A DNA stretch of 64,000 nucleotides from Cyclobacteriaceae bacterium (GCA_019638355.1 JAHBTY010000002.1:196501-260500); one strand, 5' to 3'. Shown: positions 24,695-34,179, counted from the stretch's first letter. Notes: a model not told the origin generated them from the letters alone. Numbers and translations: made by a program.

Positions 24695-26587
24695 ATGTGT
24701 GGCATAACCGGAGTTTTTGCGTTTAACCTGCTGGGTAAGTTTAACATGATTCATGTTACGGCTGCAACTCTGGCACTTGAAAAACGTGGCCCCGATGCAC
24801 ATGATGTTTATACCGATGAGTTTGTTGGCCTCGGGCATCGCAGACTTTCTATTATTGATACCAGCGCTACAGCCAATCAACCCATGTGGGATGAGCAGAA
24901 ACGGTATTGCATTGTTTTTAATGGCGAAATTTTTAACTATCAGGAATTGCGAAAAGAACTGGAGGCACAAGGCGTTCAGTTTGTGTCATCGTCTGATACT
25001 GAAGTATTACTTAATCTATACATCCGCGAAAAAGAAAATTGCTTAAGTAAACTCAATGGCTTTTTTGCTTGCTGTGTCTATGATCAACAAGAGCAAACTT
25101 TATTTTTAGCACGCGATCGCTATGGCATCAAACCTTTGCTTTATCTTTTTGATGAAGATAAATTTCTGTTTTCATCCGAAATGAAATCGATGTTGCAATA
25201 CGGTATCGATAAGGAACTGGATTATACTTCGCTGCAAACCTATCTCCATCTTAATTATATACCAGCACCATACACTATTTTTAATCAGGTTAAAAAACTG
25301 CTGCCCGGCCATTACCTTAAAGTGGGTAAAAAAAAATTAGAGAGTGGACAATTTTATTCTATTGCCAAGAAAGCAGAACCATCATCGCTAACCTATAATC
25401 AGGCAAAAACGGAACTAATAAATTTGTTGAACGACTCCGTACAACGCAGATTAGTTGCCGATGTGCCGGTGGGTGCGTTTTTAAGTGGCGGTGTGGATTC
25501 GTCTGTTATTGCGGCAATGGCTGTAAAACATAAACCTGACCTGCATACATTTTCAATCGGCTTTAAAGACGCTAAATTTTTTGATGAAACATCGTATGCG
25601 AATTCTGTAGCCAAACATCTTAAAACTAATCATACAGTCTTTTCACTTTCGCATAAAGATTTGCTAGACCATGTGCACGATGTATTAAATTATATTGATG
25701 AGCCATTTGCCGACTCATCCGCACTTAATGTTTATATATTAAGTAAAGAAACCCGCAAGCATGCTACGGTTGCCCTTTCGGGCGATGGTGCCGATGAGTT
25801 GCTGGGTGGTTACAACAAACACGCAGCATTTAATCGTATCATTAACAAGGGTTGGAAAGAAAATCTGATTGGCAGTTTAGCTCCGCTATGGAAAAAATTA
25901 CCACAATCGCGCAGTGGTAAAATCGGCAATCTCACCCGCCAGCTAAACAGGTTTGCTGAAGGCCTGACATTAAGCAGTCGCGAGCGTTATTGGCAATGGG
26001 CGGGCTTTACCACTCATGCAACAAATTCATTATTGAGTGAAACCGCGCAACAAAAATTAAATCAACAGGAGTTCGAATCCCGTAAGAACAATTATCTGCG
26101 ACATATTTCAACTCCTGAAACAATGTGCGAAATTTTGCTTACCGATATGCACCTTGTTTTACCAGGCGATATGCTTACCAAAGTTGATAGCATGAGCATG
26201 GCAAATAGCCTGGAGGTACGTGTTCCTTTCTTAGATTATAGAGTGGTGGATTTTATTTTCAGTTTACCCGATGATTATAAAATCAACCGATCCATGCGTA
26301 AGCGAATCTTACAAGATGCTTTCAGAAACGAATTACCACCCGAACTTTATAACCGCCCCAAGAAAGGTTTTGAAGTGCCGATGTTAAACTGGTTGCGTAA
26401 AGAGCTTCAGCCTATGCTGGATGATTTGCTTTCCGAAAAAATGATTATAGAACAAGGAATATTTAACTATACCGAAATTCAAAAACTGAAAGCGCAATTG
26501 AACTCATCTAATCCGCAAGATGTACATGCCCGCATTTGGGCGTTGCTGGTATTTCAATCGTGGTACAGCAAGTACATTAAAAATTAA
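24695..26587 (+). CDS. asnB: Asparagine synthase (glutamine-hydrolysing)
   Basis: The 630-residue enzyme begins MCGITGVF, giving the required Cys2 nucleophile of the class II glutaminase domain (about 1-200), with GHRRLSIID and the FNGEIFN segment. The synthetase half has the PP-loop LSGGVDSSV near residue 263 and the LSGDGADELLGGY motif, then KVDSMSMANSLEVRVPFLD. It makes asparagine from aspartate, glutamine and ATP; some paralogues of this length act on sugar or peptide substrates, but no glycan or peptide cluster surrounds this gene. It is isolated between two inverted repeats. Confidence 0.95.
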   Translation: MCGITGVFAFNLLGKFNMIHVTAATLALEKRGPDAHDVYTDEFVGLGHRRLSIIDTSATANQPMWDEQKRYCIVFNGEIFNYQELRKELEAQGVQFVSSSDTEVLLNLYIREKENCLSKLNGFFACCVYDQQEQTLFLARDRYGIKPLLYLFDEDKFLFSSEMKSMLQYGIDKELDYTSLQTYLHLNYIPAPYTIFNQVKKLLPGHYLKVGKKKLESGQFYSIAKKAEPSSLTYNQAKTELINLLNDSVQRRLVADVPVGAFLSGGVDSSVIAAMAVKHKPDLHTFSIGFKDAKFFDETSYANSVAKHLKTNHTVFSLSHKDLLDHVHDVLNYIDEPFADSSALNVYILSKETRKHATVALSGDGADELLGGYNKHAAFNRIINKGWKENLIGSLAPLWKKLPQSRSGKIGNLTRQLNRFAEGLTLSSRERYWQWAGFTTHATNSLLSETAQQKLNQQEFESRKNNYLRHISTPETMCEILLTDMHLVLPGDMLTKVDSMSMANSLEVRVPFLDYRVVDFIFSLPDDYKINRSMRKRILQDAFRNELPPELYNRPKKGFEVPMLNWLRKELQPMLDDLLSEKMIIEQGIFNYTEIQKLKAQLNSSNPQDVHARIWALLVFQSWYSKYIKN

Positions 26588-26590
26588 TAA

Positions 26591-26652
26591 TTGTCAATTG
26601 ACAAAGAACAGTTGACAAGTATATTGATTGTCGATTGCCTGTTGTCAACTGT
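26591..26652. repeat. Palindrome and inverted repeat downstream of asnB
   Basis: TTGTCAATTGACAA (26591-26604) is a perfect 14-bp palindrome. ACAGTTGACAA (26608-26618) pairs with TTGTCAACTGT (26642-26652). All arms share the TTGACAA core. The pair separates the convergent asnB and S1/P1 nuclease genes and may act as a two-way terminator, although T-tracts are poor. Confidence 0.7.
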
Positions 26653-26663
26653 CAACGAATTCT

Positions 26664-27425
26664 CTATCCGTAAATAGTATTCAACAACGCTGCCAATCGA
26701 ATGCCAGCCTGCAACATGCGTTCTTTTGCAATGGCAAAATATTTATACGAATAAGTATAACCCAATGTACCATTTCCAATATCGTAAACCTGTGGCCGAT
26801 AGTTCACCGATTCAAGTGCCCAATCGCGCACGGTACCTCGCTGCCATTTAGCAAGTTTATCTTTTCCGGGTTTACCTAACGCATCAGCCAGTTCGGTGTA
26901 GCTTAACTTGGTATCATCAATCATGTCGCTATCCCACACGCGGTGCAGGTTTGAGTCGGTTCTAAACCATTTTACTTTTACATCATTACCACCTCTGTCG
27001 CCAGGTTTGCCCACATGCAAGGGTTGGTGCATATCGCCAACCATGTGCACCAGCATTTTCAGATATTCCTGTTCCTGTTTTGCACCTAAGCCTCCGCGCT
27101 TCAACTCGCCAATTATTTTCTCAATCATCATAATCACCTTTCCATCGGGGTTGCTTTCCACATCTTCATATTTACCACCATCGGGTATGGTTGTCCAATG
27201 CCAATCGGTAGTATAGTTGTAGGTAGAGTCGGAGCGGATTTCATCCATCCAGGTACTTACCATGGCTAACGATTCGCCACCAAGAATTGTATTGATTTTC
27301 TTTTTAGCCTTTTTTGACAGATAACGTTCGGCAATCAGGCCGGTGGCACGATGACCGGTTGCACCCCAGCCAAATCCTTTCTGTACCACAGCCACTACAA
27401 GCATCACTACAAAAATCTTTTTCAT
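26664..27425 (-). CDS. S1/P1-type zinc nuclease
   Basis: From the ATG at 27425 the protein has 253 residues. Signal cleavage after VVQKGFG would expose an N-terminal Trp (WGATGHRATG), which in S1/P1 nucleases helps bind the trinuclear zinc site. Other ligands are visible in the WMDEIRSD, DWHWTTIP, HMVGDMHQPLHVG and LHRVWDSDMI segments. The family cleaves single-stranded DNA and RNA, and in bacteria it is periplasmic or secreted. An upstream TTG/ATG extension to 27452 is not needed. It is convergent with asnB. Confidence 0.93.
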   Translation of the reverse strand: MKKIFVVMLVVAVVQKGFGWGATGHRATGLIAERYLSKKAKKKINTILGGESLAMVSTWMDEIRSDSTYNYTTDWHWTTIPDGGKYEDVESNPDGKVIMMIEKIIGELKRGGLGAKQEQEYLKMLVHMVGDMHQPLHVGKPGDRGGNDVKVKWFRTDSNLHRVWDSDMIDDTKLSYTELADALGKPGKDKLAKWQRGTVRDWALESVNYRPQVYDIGNGTLGYTYSYKYFAIAKERMLQAGIRLAALLNTIYG

Positions 27426-27501
27426 ACGCTTTTTCAGAAAATTATCCCGCAATAATATGGGTTTCGATTGATTTTAGATTTTCTAAAGATGATAATAAGT
27501 T

Positions 27502-27509
27502 TAAATTTG
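27502..27509 (+). promoter_or_regulatory. -7 promoter element of the HhH-helicase operon
   Basis: TAAATTTG is a perfect TAnnTTTG and ends 22 bases before the ATG at 27532. No good -33 TTTG is seen at the usual spacing. Confidence 0.55.
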
Positions 27510-27531
27510 ATAAGTGGCTTAATCATTTGGT

Positions 27532-28431
27532 ATGATCAACCGGCTCAGATCGTTGACGCGGGCATTTTTTGGAATCTCTACAAGCGAAGTTAATGGCTTA
27601 TTGGTGTTGTTGCCGTTATTGCTGATCAGTGTTTTTGTTATTCCGGTTTATCATCAATGGCAAAGTAAACAACCCCATGATTTTACTAGCCACCAACAAA
27701 AACTCGATAGTTTGCTTGCGCACTGGCCCGCACCGAAAGATACTGTTACCGAAATGCACGCGCGTTTTCAATTCAATCCCAACACGGCCAGTCTTGCTGA
27801 TTTCGATAGCCTGGGCTTTCCGGAATTTTTGGCTCAACGCATTCAAAACTACCGTACCAAAAATGGTACGTTCAAAATCAAATCTGATCTGCTGCGCATC
27901 TATGGAATGGATTCTACTTTTTATAGTAGCCTGGAGCCCTTCATTCAATTGCCCGAGCAGATAGCATTCAATGCTAATAATCAAAAAATACAATCTACTG
28001 TGCTTTCGAAAAATGAACCTTTACGTGAACGCTTTGATATTAATACGGCCGACTCCATTCAGTTAACAAAAATTTATGGCATCGGTGCCAAACTGAGTGC
28101 ACGCATTATCAACTATCGCAACAAATTAGGTGGCTTTGTTTCAATTAATCAGTTGCGTGAAGTACATGGGTTGGACAGTGTTGTGATTATGCGCATGCAG
28201 GAAAAATATTTTGTGAATGCATCCTATCAACCCCGGAAAATAATTCTAAATCAGGCTACTGAAAAAGAGTTGAGAAACCATCCGTACATCACATACACTT
28301 TGGCGAAAGCAATTACCACTTATCGTTTTCAGCACGGAAATTTTACAACGGTGGATGATGTAAAGAAAATAGCACTGGTAGATGAAGCGTTTTATAACAA
28401 AATAGTACCTTACCTCTCCTTAAATCCATAG
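27532..28431 (+). CDS. Helix-hairpin-helix (ComEA-like) membrane-anchored protein
   Basis: The 299-residue protein has an N-terminal membrane helix (LLVLLPLLLISVFVIPVY) and then three helix-hairpin-helix units: FNPNTASLADFDSLGF, FDINTADSIQLTKIYGIG and LNQATEKELRNHPYI mark their starts. ComEA-type HhH domains bind double-stranded DNA and are used in DNA uptake; in Bacteroidota proteins with several units are common and not proven to act in competence. The next gene, a large helicase, starts 1 bp after the stop, so both are made from one transcript. Confidence 0.88.
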   Translation: MINRLRSLTRAFFGISTSEVNGLLVLLPLLLISVFVIPVYHQWQSKQPHDFTSHQQKLDSLLAHWPAPKDTVTEMHARFQFNPNTASLADFDSLGFPEFLAQRIQNYRTKNGTFKIKSDLLRIYGMDSTFYSSLEPFIQLPEQIAFNANNQKIQSTVLSKNEPLRERFDINTADSIQLTKIYGIGAKLSARIINYRNKLGGFVSINQLREVHGLDSVVIMRMQEKYFVNASYQPRKIILNQATEKELRNHPYITYTLAKAITTYRFQHGNFTTVDDVKKIALVDEAFYNKIVPYLSLNP

Positions 28432-28432
28432 C

Positions 28433-31400
28433 GTGGCTACTGATCAAACCAAAAAGCTGCTCACTACCTACCTGAGGCGACTCACCAACCTTTCGGGAAA
28501 CAACCGCTCGTTATTTCTGGCACGCCTTACGGCCGATCAGTTTATTGATGTGCAGGAGTTAAGTCAGTTAAATGGCGAACCTGCGTTTAGTTTAATCAAC
28601 GCATTGATTGCCGAAAAGCCAAAATTTATTTGCCCGGTATTGGATAGCCGCATGGAAGCGGCCAACGAAGCCAGCAAAAAATTAAAAAAGCTGCAACGTA
28701 TCGATCAGTTTATTTTTGATGAACGTGGTTCTAAAGACTTGCACGTTGGTTGGCCAATGGTGCAAGGAAAGTTTAAAGACGATACACCCGTGCGATGCCC
28801 ACTCTTATTTTTTCCGGTATCGCTTACTATTCAAAACAATCAATGGTGGTTGGAGCCACGCGAAGATGCCGAAATCACCTTCAATAAATCGTTTTTATTG
28901 GCTTATGCGTACTACAATCAGGTTAAACCCAGTGAAGCATTGCTGGAAGAAACCTTTGAAGATGTTGATCGCGACAGCACCGCATTTCGCACGGCTATCT
29001 ATCAATTGCTACAAAAAAATGAGTTTGAATTAAATTTCAACTCCGATAATTTTCGCGATGAGCTTACACCATTTGTAAACCTGAAGCGCGATGAATTTGA
29101 ACAAGGTTTAAAAACCGGAGAACTTAAACTATTTCCAAAAGCTGTGTTGGGAATTTTTCCGCAGGCAAGTTCTTTTCTGGTTCCCGATTACCTGAAGTTG
29201 ATTGAGCAGGATACTGTTTCTGATCTGGAAAGTTTTTTTGAAGCGCGCTCAGCTCTGCAACCCAACACCCCAAATTTTATTCAGCAGGTAAAGGAAGAAA
29301 AGATCTACTCTACTTACCCGGCAGATATCTGGCAGGAGAATGCATTGAAGGCTGTAAAGTTAGGGCACTCCATTATAGTGCAGGGGCCGCCTGGTACCGG
29401 CAAGTCGCAATTAATTTGCAACCTGATAGGCGATGCGCTGGCTACCGGCAAACGCGTGTTGGTTGTGTGCCAGAAACGGGCAGCATTGGATGTAGTATAT
29501 AGCCGCCTGCAAAGTAAACAACTAACCGACTATGCAGCGCTAGTACACGACTTCAAAAACGATCGGAAAGAAATTTATGAAAAGATAGCCCGACAGATAA
29601 ATCGGTTAGACGAATACAAGTCGCGCAACATCAGCATTGATGCCATTCAGTTAGACCGAAAGTTTTTACAACTCAGTCATCGCATCGATCAAATTACCGA
29701 AGATCTTGATAATTTCAAGCATGCCCTGTACGATGAAAAAACCTGCGGCACAACTATTAAAGAGTTATACCTGCAGTCCAATCCCGCGCAAGAATCCATT
29801 AACCTTAAGCAAGAATTTTCATACTTTCGGTATGATACATTAAATGCATTTTTACGCAAGCTCACCACCTATGTGCATTATGCCCAAACATTAGCGCGCA
29901 GCGATTACCCGTGGAAAGAACGTAAATCATTTACCTCATTACAGGCCAGCGATGAGATTACCATCCGCAAAACAATTCAAGACATTGGTACGTATTTTCA
30001 GCAACTCACATCGCATTTAGTTGAAAAAATGGGAACACGGTTGGATTGGGAACAATGTCTGGGACTGATCGAAAAAAAATCGCAGGTTGATGAAATAAAG
30101 TCGTTGCTTACCAATGATTCCATCTACCGATACTTTCAAAGCATGCTGATTGAAACCGATGAAGAGACGAGCGCACTTTGGTTATCGAACACAGAAAAGA
30201 ATACATTAAGTTGTTTTGAGAATGAAGGGCCGGAATCATACACGCAGGCCAACCAATTAGGAACTTTGCAAAAAGCATTGTACCGCAGCATGAAGGCCCG
30301 CAAAGGATTGATCGGCCTTATCCGCTGGGAGTTATTTTCGCAAGATAAGTTTTTGATTAAACGTACCCTTGTGCAAAATGAATTACCCAGCAACAAACAA
30401 GGGTTCAGTATTCTGGAACGCAGGCTGGATAATCGTTTAAACCTGGAACACAATTTATCTAAGTTGAAAGCGAAAACGTGGCTTAAACAGGTACCAGAAT
30501 CCTTATCGCAGAAAGAGTTTGTTCAGTGGTTTGCCGATCAGCATTTTGCTTTGCAGGCCAAACTTGTATTTACTAATATCCGTGGTTTAAAAAGTATTAT
30601 CGATCCGGCTGCCCTTACGCGGCATGAGTTCATTAGTCGGTTAGATTCATTGTTTGAATTGCTGAGGCCTATTCCGGCATTAAGAGAAACGTGGAGCCAA
30701 CTGCTCACAACCAGTCAAATTAATTCCATTACAGCACAACCTTGGTTTAGCCAGCGGTTATTAGAAAGTTTGAAAACAGATTTTGATTCATTATGCGAGT
30801 TTGATAAGCTGGTTGAAAGTTTAAGTTCGGTAGAAAGGCAAGTATTGCACAAGTTGTTTGAACTTCATCCTACCTGGGATGAGTACCAGATGAAGGCATT
30901 ATTTCTGAACAGCCTTGCATTGGCGTGGATTGATCACCTGGAAATGCGCAGCCCGGAATTGCGCATGGTGTCGTCAGGCAAAATTGGATTGTTGGAAAAC
31001 GAGTTGCGCGATCTGATTAAAGAAAAACAGGAGTTAAGTGAAGAGATTATTTTGTTGCGGGCGCGCGAAAAAATAATTGAAGACCTTAAAGTAAACCGAT
31101 TGAACAACCGGGTTTCCTATCGCGATTTATTGCATCAGGTAACAAAAAAGAAAAAGATCTGGCCGGTACGAAAACTGGTAGCTTCATTTGAAGAAGAACT
31201 TTTTAAGGTGATTCCGTGCTGGCTGGCTTCGCCCGAATCGGTATCGGCAATTTTCCCGATGGAAGAATTGTTTGATCTTGTAATTTTTGATGAGGCCTCG
31301 CAATGTTATGCAGAACGTGGCATTCCGGCTTTGTATCGCGGCAAACAAGCCATTATAGCAGGCGATGCCATGCAGTTAAAGCCGGGTGATTTTTACCAGG

Positions 31401-32431
31401 CGCGGTGGCAAGAGGAAGAAGAAATACATGCCGATGCTGAAGTTGATTCGTTGTTGGATTTATGCAGCCGGTACCTGATTACAACCACGCTGCAAGGACA
31501 TTATCGAAGTAAATCATTAGAACTAATTGATTTCTCAAATCAACACTTTTATAAAGGGGAATTGCAGTTGTTGCCGCATCGGCAAGCTATAACAGCCGGT
31601 GAGCCTGCTATTATATACGAACAGGTTAGCGGACAATGGGTGAATAATACGAACATGACTGAGGCTACACACATTGTAAACCATGTTGTTACAATGCTTA
31701 AAGCACAGGCCGATAAATCCATTGGTGTTATCACCTTCAACGCACCACAACAAAACCTGATTCTGGATTTGTTAGAAGATACACTGGGTACTATTCCGCA
31801 ATCGGTTTTTGTAAAGAATATTGAAAACGTACAAGGCGATGAGTGCGACACAGTGCTGTTTTCGGTTGGCTACGCGCCCGATAAAAATAATCGCGTGCCG
31901 GCACAATTCGGTAGTCTGAATCTGGCAGGAGGTGAGAACCGCTTAAACGTGGCTGTAAGCCGGGCCCGCGAAAAAGTAATAGTGGTTTGCAGCTTTATGC
32001 CCGACCAGTTGCAAGTTGAAGAAACATTACATGCCGGCCCTAAGCTTTTAAAAGCCTATTTGCAATATGCCTGGCAGGTTGCAACTGGAGCGTTTAAACC
32101 CGGCATACCGCAAACAACTGTGCGAAATAATTTCATGCGGTTAAAAGACGAAATAAAAAAACGTGCGCAGCAAAAATGGACCGACTTTGAACTGGAAGAA
32201 CATGCGGTTCCTTTTCATGATCTGACCGTAATAAGAAAAGCAAAACCTATTGGTGCAATTCTTACCGATGATAGTAATTATTACAAAAGTATGAGTGCCC
32301 GTGCCGATCATGCCTTAACACCACAATTACTGGACTTAAAGGCCTGGCCTTTTTTGCGAGTTTACAGTCGTAATTTCTGGCAAGACCCCGATCGGTTTTT
32401 AAATGAAATCGGGAAGTTTATGAATCAGTAA
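28433..32431 (+). CDS. Large SF1 (UPF1/DNA2-like) helicase with degenerate nuclease-like tail
   Basis: The 1332-residue protein starts at GTG 1 bp after the HhH gene. A DUF4011-like N-terminal region (about 1-300) is followed by Walker A GPPGTGKSQ (residue 318), an alpha-helical insertion of about 500 residues, Walker B DLVIFDEASQ (Asp near 953), GDAMQLKPGDF, and motif VI GENRLNVAVSRARE. The last 60 residues (about 1275-1325, with ILTDDSNYYKS and WPFLRVYSRNFWQDPDRF) resemble the Vsr-like endonuclease end of related helicases but seem to lack a full catalytic set. It should unwind nucleic acid with ATP. Helicases of this class occur in DNA repair and in phage defence; nothing else here points to defence. 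Confidence 0.85.
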   Translation: MATDQTKKLLTTYLRRLTNLSGNNRSLFLARLTADQFIDVQELSQLNGEPAFSLINALIAEKPKFICPVLDSRMEAANEASKKLKKLQRIDQFIFDERGSKDLHVGWPMVQGKFKDDTPVRCPLLFFPVSLTIQNNQWWLEPREDAEITFNKSFLLAYAYYNQVKPSEALLEETFEDVDRDSTAFRTAIYQLLQKNEFELNFNSDNFRDELTPFVNLKRDEFEQGLKTGELKLFPKAVLGIFPQASSFLVPDYLKLIEQDTVSDLESFFEARSALQPNTPNFIQQVKEEKIYSTYPADIWQENALKAVKLGHSIIVQGPPGTGKSQLICNLIGDALATGKRVLVVCQKRAALDVVYSRLQSKQLTDYAALVHDFKNDRKEIYEKIARQINRLDEYKSRNISIDAIQLDRKFLQLSHRIDQITEDLDNFKHALYDEKTCGTTIKELYLQSNPAQESINLKQEFSYFRYDTLNAFLRKLTTYVHYAQTLARSDYPWKERKSFTSLQASDEITIRKTIQDIGTYFQQLTSHLVEKMGTRLDWEQCLGLIEKKSQVDEIKSLLTNDSIYRYFQSMLIETDEETSALWLSNTEKNTLSCFENEGPESYTQANQLGTLQKALYRSMKARKGLIGLIRWELFSQDKFLIKRTLVQNELPSNKQGFSILERRLDNRLNLEHNLSKLKAKTWLKQVPESLSQKEFVQWFADQHFALQAKLVFTNIRGLKSIIDPAALTRHEFISRLDSLFELLRPIPALRETWSQLLTTSQINSITAQPWFSQRLLESLKTDFDSLCEFDKLVESLSSVERQVLHKLFELHPTWDEYQMKALFLNSLALAWIDHLEMRSPELRMVSSGKIGLLENELRDLIKEKQELSEEIILLRAREKIIEDLKVNRLNNRVSYRDLLHQVTKKKKIWPVRKLVASFEEELFKVIPCWLASPESVSAIFPMEELFDLVIFDEASQCYAERGIPALYRGKQAIIAGDAMQLKPGDFYQARWQEEEEIHADAEVDSLLDLCSRYLITTTLQGHYRSKSLELIDFSNQHFYKGELQLLPHRQAITAGEPAIIYEQVSGQWVNNTNMTEATHIVNHVVTMLKAQADKSIGVITFNAPQQNLILDLLEDTLGTIPQSVFVKNIENVQGDECDTVLFSVGYAPDKNNRVPAQFGSLNLAGGENRLNVAVSRAREKVIVVCSFMPDQLQVEETLHAGPKLLKAYLQYAWQVATGAFKPGIPQTTVRNNFMRLKDEIKKRAQQKWTDFELEEHAVPFHDLTVIRKAKPIGAILTDDSNYYKSMSARADHALTPQLLDLKAWPFLRVYSRNFWQDPDRFLNEIGKFMNQ

Positions 32432-32460
32432 GCTGCATTTGTTAAGCTTGAAATTGATCG

Positions 32461-32477
32461 TAGAATTAAAAATTCTA
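32461..32477. terminator. Weak AT hairpin after the helicase gene
   Basis: TAGAATT (32461-32467) pairs with AATTCTA (32471-32477) across AAA. The stem has few G-C pairs, so termination would be weak. It lies between convergent helicase and msrB genes. Confidence 0.35.
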
Positions 32478-32484
32478 AATTATT

Positions 32485-32976
32485 TTACTCCTTCTTCTTA
32501 AAATCAATCGAGGTAGAATTAACACAGTAACGCATACCGGTTAAAGTTGGGCCATCGTCAAACAAATGGCCCAGGTGCGCGCCACATTTCGTACAAACAA
32601 TTTCGGTGCGCACCATGCCGTGCGAAGTATCCTTTACTTTTTTGATTTTACCGCCTTCAATTTCTTTATCGAAACTGGGCCAGCCGCAATCTGAATCAAA
32701 TTTCATATCAGAAGTAAATAATTCGGTGTGGCAACCGGCACATTGATACACACCCTTTTCTTTATGCAAATAATATTTTCCGGTAAAAGGCATGTCGGTT
32801 CCTTTTTGCCGGAGTACATAAAATTGCTCGGGTGTTAAAATTTTTTTCCACTCGGCCTCGGTTCGAACAATTCGTTTAATCGTATCGGGGGCAGGCGTTT
32901 CCTTTGGTGATTTGGTTTGAGCGCATGCTTGGAGGCCGATGATAGCACCGAGGAATATTACTACTATCTGTTTCAT
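32485..32976 (-). CDS. msrB: Peptide-methionine (R)-S-oxide reductase, exported
   Basis: The 163-residue protein has the MsrB fold with zinc cysteines 79 and 82 (CAGC) and 128 and 131 (CTKC), the catalytic Cys151 in RYCVNS, and Cys97 (DCGWPSF) as possible resolving residue. MsrB reduces methionine-R-sulfoxide in proteins. An N-terminal lipoprotein-like signal (IIGLQACAQ) places it outside the cytoplasm, where it would repair oxidised envelope proteins. It is convergent with the helicase gene and not linked to an msrA. Confidence 0.96.
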   Translation of the reverse strand: MKQIVVIFLGAIIGLQACAQTKSPKETPAPDTIKRIVRTEAEWKKILTPEQFYVLRQKGTDMPFTGKYYLHKEKGVYQCAGCHTELFTSDMKFDSDCGWPSFDKEIEGGKIKKVKDTSHGMVRTEIVCTKCGAHLGHLFDDGPTLTGMRYCVNSTSIDFKKKE

Positions 32977-33085
32977 AAATCTTAAATTTTGAATTTTAAA
33001 TCTATCCTACCTACGAAAAACAACTGGCAAGTGGATTTAGTTTTAGAAAATTGTTGATATTAATGTCGCGCAACCGACTTACGCA

Positions 33086-33742
33086 ATGGCCTACGAAATT
33101 AAATCATTTATCCTGCCTGTTAAAAACGAAACTATCTCGGCCGAACTGTATCAGCCACCCAAGGCGAAAGCAGTTTACGTTTTTGCCCACGGAGCCGGTA
33201 CTAACATGCATCATAAATTTATGAAAGATCTGGCTGAGGAACTGGCATCTTTACAAATTGCTACGTTGCGTTATAACTTTCTTTACACCGAACAAAAGAA
33301 AAAGCGCCCCGATTTTCCAGCCGTTGCTCATGTAGCGGTTGCCGCTGCAATCGCGAAAGCGCATGAATTGTTTCCGAAGCTTCCACTCATAGCAGGCGGA
33401 AAATCTTTTGGTGGACGAATGACTTCACAATACATATCTGCCAATCCATTACCATTTGTAAATGGGTTGGCTTTTGTGGGTTTTCCATTACATCCCGCTG
33501 GCAACCCTGGGGTAGATCGGGCCGAACATCTGGCTGCTATAAAAATTCCGATGTTGTTCTTACAAGGAACCAAAGATGCGTTGGCGAGTTGGGATTTAAT
33601 TACCGGGGTTTGTTCAAAACATCCACATGCAACACTTGCAGCCTTTGAGGGTGCTGATCATAGTTTTAAAGCTGGAAAGAAAAATCTGATTCCTGAAATA
33701 GCCGCGAAGTTGAATGACTGGATGGACTCTCAGCGTTCGTAG
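33086..33742 (+). CDS. Alpha/beta hydrolase of the TEX30/KANL3-like family
   Basis: The 218-residue protein has the oxyanion region VFAHGAGTNMHHKFM, the nucleophile elbow AGGKSFGGRM (Ser) and the late ADHSFK histidine, the pattern of the small dienelactone-hydrolase-like or TEX30-type alpha/beta hydrolases. There is no signal peptide, so it is cytoplasmic. The substrate is unknown. Its last 13 bases overlap the last bases of the convergent flavin-binding gene. Confidence 0.88.
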   Translation: MAYEIKSFILPVKNETISAELYQPPKAKAVYVFAHGAGTNMHHKFMKDLAEELASLQIATLRYNFLYTEQKKKRPDFPAVAHVAVAAAIAKAHELFPKLPLIAGGKSFGGRMTSQYISANPLPFVNGLAFVGFPLHPAGNPGVDRAEHLAAIKIPMLFLQGTKDALASWDLITGVCSKHPHATLAAFEGADHSFKAGKKNLIPEIAAKLNDWMDSQRS

Positions 33743-34179
33743 CGACCAGTTTTTTCAGTAAGTAGAATGCGATACACAATTGAATTACCCAGTTGCGTAG
33801 AGATGCGACCGGAAGAGGTTGGGCCCATCCGCGAAGCGTAGCTCGTTTCACTTGGCACTAAGGGCATTAACTTCGAAGAAATTTTTTCCATCACTTTTGA
33901 AGCCTCCACACCTTGCAATTCTTCAAACTGGCCCCACGCTATTACGCTTTGCCAATTAGCTATGGTTTTAATTTCATCCACCTCAAAACAGCAATCTGGA
34001 TTTTTACGGAGTAAATCAATTTTCATACCCTCAGTAGTGTGGCCATAAACCGTACCTTGTTCGTACACATATGTAACCGGCACTATATAAACCCTGCCTG
34101 CGGCATGCACACCTAATCGCCCTACCACATTTTGTGCGAGTACAGATTCAATTTCGGAAGTGCTTAATTCGCCCAGCAT
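33730..34179 (-). CDS. Pyridoxamine 5'-phosphate oxidase-fold flavin-binding protein
   Basis: The 149-residue protein matches the small split-barrel flavoproteins related to NimA: it has the N-terminal helix MLGELSTSEIESVLAQNVV, the strand GRLGVHAAGRVYIVPVTYVY and KNPDCCFEVDEI. Such proteins bind FMN or F420-like cofactors and reduce small molecules or detoxify haem or nitro compounds; the true reaction is unknown. It is convergent with the alpha/beta hydrolase. Confidence 0.85.
   Translation of the reverse strand: MLGELSTSEIESVLAQNVVGRLGVHAAGRVYIVPVTYVYEQGTVYGHTTEGMKIDLLRKNPDCCFEVDEIKTIANWQSVIAWGQFEELQGVEASKVMEKISSKLMPLVPSETSYASRMGPTSSGRISTQLGNSIVYRILLTEKTGRYER

Noticed and set aside
28433-32431. 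Defence island around the helicase
   Set aside because: Neighbours (HhH protein, msrB, small hydrolases) are housekeeping or unknown, and no methylase, nuclease, HEPN or toxin gene is near.
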